Below, piece after piece: positions 5,144 to 7,479 of a DNA stretch of 7,479 bases. Source of the DNA: Holophagaceae bacterium (GTDB lineage Bacteria > Acidobacteriota > Holophagae > Holophagales > Holophagaceae); assembly GCA_025353305.1 (NCBI GenBank), contig JANXQX010000154.1:1-7479 (forward strand), in the 5' to 3' direction. Both the position numbers and the translations under genes were made by a program. The notes under the pieces were generated by a model, which was not told where the DNA came from, ran no database searches, and saw nothing but the letters and a program-made list of their open reading frames with translations. The stretch's first letter is position 1. Every line of letters starts with the position of its first letter.

Positions 5144-6595
5144 ATGATTCGGCTACCTGAAACCACGGATTCCTCAGCCGCGCAGGATGTTCCCGCCCCC
5201 TCCCTTCCCAGTGGGTCTAGCTCAAGGAGCTTCCTTCGTTTCCTCTTCCCTATGTGTTCAGGTCTGGGGCTCACCCTGGGCTTGGCCTGTGGTGGCGGCG
5301 TGGCAGAACCTCCACCGCCTCCGCCCCCCCCGGAGATACTCTCCTTTGCTGCCAGCCCGAACCCTGTCACCTCCGGCCGCCAGACAACGCTCACAGCCGT
5401 GTACTACAACGGCAATGGGAGCGTGGACCCGGGCTTGACCTATTTCCCCAGTGGCTATTACGGGGCGGTGTACGTAAACCAGGACACCACTTTCACCCTC
5501 ACCGTGACCAACGAGGCGGGCGTGAAAGCCTCGGCCACCGCCACTGTCCACGTCACCAAACCTCCGGTGGGCTTCCAGCCCACAGGCAACATGGTAGTCG
5601 GTCGAAGCCAGCACACGGCCACGCTCATTGCGGATGGAAGGGTGCTGATCGTGGGGGGCGGCAGACTCTACGGCTATTCATACAGCCCCGAGGTGTATGA
5701 CCCCGCCACAGGAATTTTCAAACCGGTGGGCCCCTCGATGCCTATGACATCTGGGCAGACAGCCACCCTTCTCCATGATGGCAGGGTGCTGGTGGCAGGA
5801 GGTGGGAGCGGCGTTGCCATTGATGGCGTGGAACTGCCCCTGGCCGGCACCCTGAGTTTCGATCCCATCAGGGGCGCCTTCACGGGAGGCCCGGTGATGG
5901 GAACCGCACGGTATCACCACACCGCCACACTCCTGCCCAATGGGCAAGTACTCATCGCCGGCGGCCTGGGGCTTTTGGATTCCAACACTTTGCCTCTCTC
6001 CAGCGCCGAACTCTACGACCCCGTGGCCAACACCTTCAAACCCACCGGATCCATGGTGAACGCCCGCTCAGGATTCTTCTCGGGTTTCACCGCCACCCTC
6101 CTGCCCGATGGCAAGGTGCTTATCGTCGGCGATGATCGCAGCAGCAACACGGCGGAGCTCTACGACCCCGCCAGCGGCACCTTCACGTCCACGGGCTCAA
6201 TGACCGCCCCGAGGGGGCAACTTACCGCCGTCCTCCTGAAGGATGGGAAGGTCCTCGTCGCCGGGAATGGCAGCGCGGATAGCTATGACCCGGCCACGGG
6301 CACCTTCACCGCCGAGGGTTCGTTCAACGAGATAGTGGGGCCTCACACAGCCACCCTCCTCCCCGAAGGCACAATCCTCTTCACAGGAGGGGGCCACGAC
6401 AGCGGCTATGGCACGGGAAACTCCGTTTATGCCTGGCTCTACGACCCCTCCAATGGCGCCATCCGGGATACAGGCTCCATGACGACCCCAAGGCAGTTCC
6501 ATTCAGCCACCCTCCTGCCCAATGGGAAAGTGCTGGTGGCGGGAGGACAGAATAATAATAATTCTGCGGATCTGTACGGGTTCGCCGTCCCCTGA
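5144..6595 (+). CDS. Probable lipoprotein with Ig-like domain and seven-bladed Kelch-type propeller
   Basis: The product is 483 residues. A long N-terminal region leads to a hydrophobic segment (about 30-48) ending at LGLAC (C49), a likely though imperfect lipobox because Gly replaces the usual Leu at -3. A Ser/Gly-poor spacer with eight prolines (56-63) follows, then an Ig/PKD-like domain (about 64-138: ILSFAASPNPVTSG, TFTLTVTNEAG). Residues 144-483 are Kelch-like repeats of the type HTATLLPDGKVLVAGG ... AELYDPATGTFxxTGSM. Their first strands begin near 157, 205, 259, 315, 360, 401 and 453, making seven blades. The last repeat stops after SADLYGFAVP, and the missing strand is matched by FQPTGNM (144-150), suggesting ring closure. 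The likely location is the cell surface or outer periplasm; the ligand is unknown. The start is ATG at 5144 with GGAG (5135-5138) upstream. The Pro run is encoded partly by a C8 tract (5324-5331). Confidence 0.82.
   Translation: MIRLPETTDSSAAQDVPAPSLPSGSSSRSFLRFLFPMCSGLGLTLGLACGGGVAEPPPPPPPPEILSFAASPNPVTSGRQTTLTAVYYNGNGSVDPGLTYFPSGYYGAVYVNQDTTFTLTVTNEAGVKASATATVHVTKPPVGFQPTGNMVVGRSQHTATLIADGRVLIVGGGRLYGYSYSPEVYDPATGIFKPVGPSMPMTSGQTATLLHDGRVLVAGGGSGVAIDGVELPLAGTLSFDPIRGAFTGGPVMGTARYHHTATLLPNGQVLIAGGLGLLDSNTLPLSSAELYDPVANTFKPTGSMVNARSGFFSGFTATLLPDGKVLIVGDDRSSNTAELYDPASGTFTSTGSMTAPRGQLTAVLLKDGKVLVAGNGSADSYDPATGTFTAEGSFNEIVGPHTATLLPEGTILFTGGGHDSGYGTGNSVYAWLYDPSNGAIRDTGSMTTPRQFHSATLLPNGKVLVAGGQNNNNSADLYGFAVP
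5324..5331 (+). repeat. C8 homopolymer in the lipoprotein gene
   Basis: Eight consecutive C bases lie within the codons for the octaproline spacer, a few codons after the lipobox Cys49. Gain or loss of one C would shift the frame and remove the Ig-like domain and propeller. Such tracts can be slippage-prone, though eight C in GC-rich DNA may be chance. Confidence 0.5.
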
Positions 6596-6644
6596 ATCCT
6601 TCTAGCATGGATCAAATCATTTCCTCTCCTGCCAGACTGGTGGG

Positions 6645-7479
6645 ATGCGCCTTTTTCTCCGCTTGACGTTTGTTGTCCTTTTCTCGATTCCCGCATTCGC
6701 CCAGGCGCCGGAGGTCCAGCGCTTCCGGCAATGGGTGGCCGGGCAGGAACTGGGGGGGGCCGAACAACGCACCAGCACAGAAGGAACCGCAACCAGAATC
6801 GAACATCGCGAATGGATTAACTTCACGCGGCTGGGCATTGAGATCCAGCAGGAGATCAAGGAGACCAGCGTCCGCAACGCCGATGGGAGCCTTCATTTCA
6901 CCTGGCGGACCCAGATCTCCAAAGAACCGCTGGAAGGCCAGGCCGACTGGTCGCCGTCGACCCCAAAAGAGCTGCGGGTGAAGTCCAATGGCTTCGAGGT
7001 CAAGGTCATTCCCATGCGGGCCGGCGCCCTGCTCTGGCCCGGAGATGTGGAAAACAAGATGCGTGAAGCGGCGCGGCTGAGGAAAGCCGTGAAGATCACC
7101 AGCTATTCCTTCACCACTCAGCAGTGGACGGAGTTGGACCTGAACCCCGTGGGCCATTCCGCCCTGCCTGGATTCGCCGATGCGGTGCTGTTCAAGGGCC
7201 TGGAAACAGACGGCACCATGCGCACCGAAACGTCGGTCTGGATCAGCCCCACCGCAGGCGATCTCAAGCACACCGGCGAGATCATGGGCCTGAACCTGGT
7301 GCTTCAGCGCGCCGAGCTGCCGGATCCTGTGGGCAGCAGCAAGGGCAAGGAGGCCTTTTTCGAGCAGAGCCTGAAAACCATCCCGCAGCATCCTTTCCAG
7401 CCCTGGCTGACCGAAGTGCAGCTTCGGTGGCAGGGCGCCAAGCCGCTCAAGCTGCTCGAGGACCCGCAGCAACACCAAG
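6645..7479 (+). CDS. Exported protein of uncertain family (N-terminal part, runs off window)
   Basis: Only the first 278 residues are in the window, and no stop codon is reached. A signal peptide is clear: MRLFLRLTFVVLFSIPAFA, with AFA at 17-19 before QAPEV. The mature part looks like an extracytoplasmic alpha/beta domain: RFRQWVAGQELGGAEQ, then EHREWINFTRLGIEIQQEI, TSYSFTTQQWTELDLNPVG (about 146-164) and TSVWISPTAGDLKHTGEIMG. No catalytic motif is visible in this part. Layout and phrases remind me of the leading region of secreted transglutaminase-like (Cys-His-Asp) proteins of Holophagaceae, whose catalytic domain would lie further downstream, but this is recollection and not shown here. 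The start is ATG at 6645-6647 with a weak CTGGTGGG upstream; the frame is supported by the signal peptide. It follows the propeller gene by 49 bp on the same strand, so the two are probably co-transcribed. A G8 tract lies at 6752-6759. Confidence 0.72.
   Translation, partial: MRLFLRLTFVVLFSIPAFAQAPEVQRFRQWVAGQELGGAEQRTSTEGTATRIEHREWINFTRLGIEIQQEIKETSVRNADGSLHFTWRTQISKEPLEGQADWSPSTPKELRVKSNGFEVKVIPMRAGALLWPGDVENKMREAARLRKAVKITSYSFTTQQWTELDLNPVGHSALPGFADAVLFKGLETDGTMRTETSVWISPTAGDLKHTGEIMGLNLVLQRAELPDPVGSSKGKEAFFEQSLKTIPQHPFQPWLTEVQLRWQGAKPLKLLEDPQQHQ
6752..6759 (+). repeat. G8 homopolymer near the 5' end of the last gene
   Basis: Eight consecutive G bases span the codons for Leu36-Gly37-Gly38-Ala39, just after the signal peptide. 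A change of one base would abolish the protein. Like the C8 tract in the preceding gene, it is a possible but unproven slippage site. Confidence 0.5.

Noticed and set aside
4909..5394. Minus-strand open frame of 161 residues
   Set aside because: Much of it is glycine-rich translation opposite the proline codons of the lipoprotein gene. The part inside the gap has no start signal, although its C-terminal stretch is not obviously random.
6612..7478. Long minus-strand open frame of 288 residues opposite the last gene
   Set aside because: It starts with TTG at the window edge, has no signal or domain I recognise, and is antisense to a frame with a clear signal peptide. Long antisense frames are expected in GC-rich coding DNA.

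Overview
The window is GC-rich bacterial chromosome carrying housekeeping and cell-envelope genes. I see no mobile element, tRNA, rRNA or CRISPR array. The best guess at origin is an Acidobacteriota-like bacterium, perhaps near Holophaga/Geothrix. This rests on the mix of a TonB-type energy transducer, a lipoprotein with a bacterial Ig-like domain plus Kelch-type propeller, a Spy/CpxP-like protein, and many exported proteins with signal peptides ending in AQA or AFA. That assignment is inference, not proof.

Layout. The left half (1-4134) reads leftward. From right to left it holds recO (DNA repair, TTG start), a 356-bp gap, a TonB-family energy transducer, a small 79-residue exported protein of unknown function, a two-membrane-segment DUF4349 protein, and the N-terminal 216 residues of a COG2509-type FAD-dependent oxidoreductase that leaves the window. 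The gaps between the last four are 110-133 bp, so they may be a loose operon or separate units. The right half (4269-7479) reads rightward: a Spy/CpxP-like periplasmic protein, a 389-bp gap without a convincing gene, a probable lipoprotein with an Ig-like domain and a seven-bladed Kelch-like propeller, and, 49 bp later, the first 278 residues of an exported protein of uncertain family that runs off the window. recO and the spy-like gene diverge from a shared 134-bp intergenic region.

Function. Most products act at or outside the inner membrane: TonB energy transduction, a periplasmic LTxxQ protein, the DUF4349 membrane protein, the surface propeller and two exported unknowns. They do not form one recognisable pathway. 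The two complete right-hand genes downstream of the gap are probably co-transcribed because of their short spacing.

The least explained signal is non-coding. Three intergenic tracts (704-759, about 3357-3398 and 4144-4199) are built on a degenerate 7-bp period, share sub-sequences, and abut gene ends: two start within a few bases of a stop codon and one touches the recO ribosome binding site. They look like members of a dispersed heptanucleotide repeat family. Other points of note are eight-base C and G homopolymers early in the two adjacent exported-protein genes, and a start-less open frame in the 389-bp gap.
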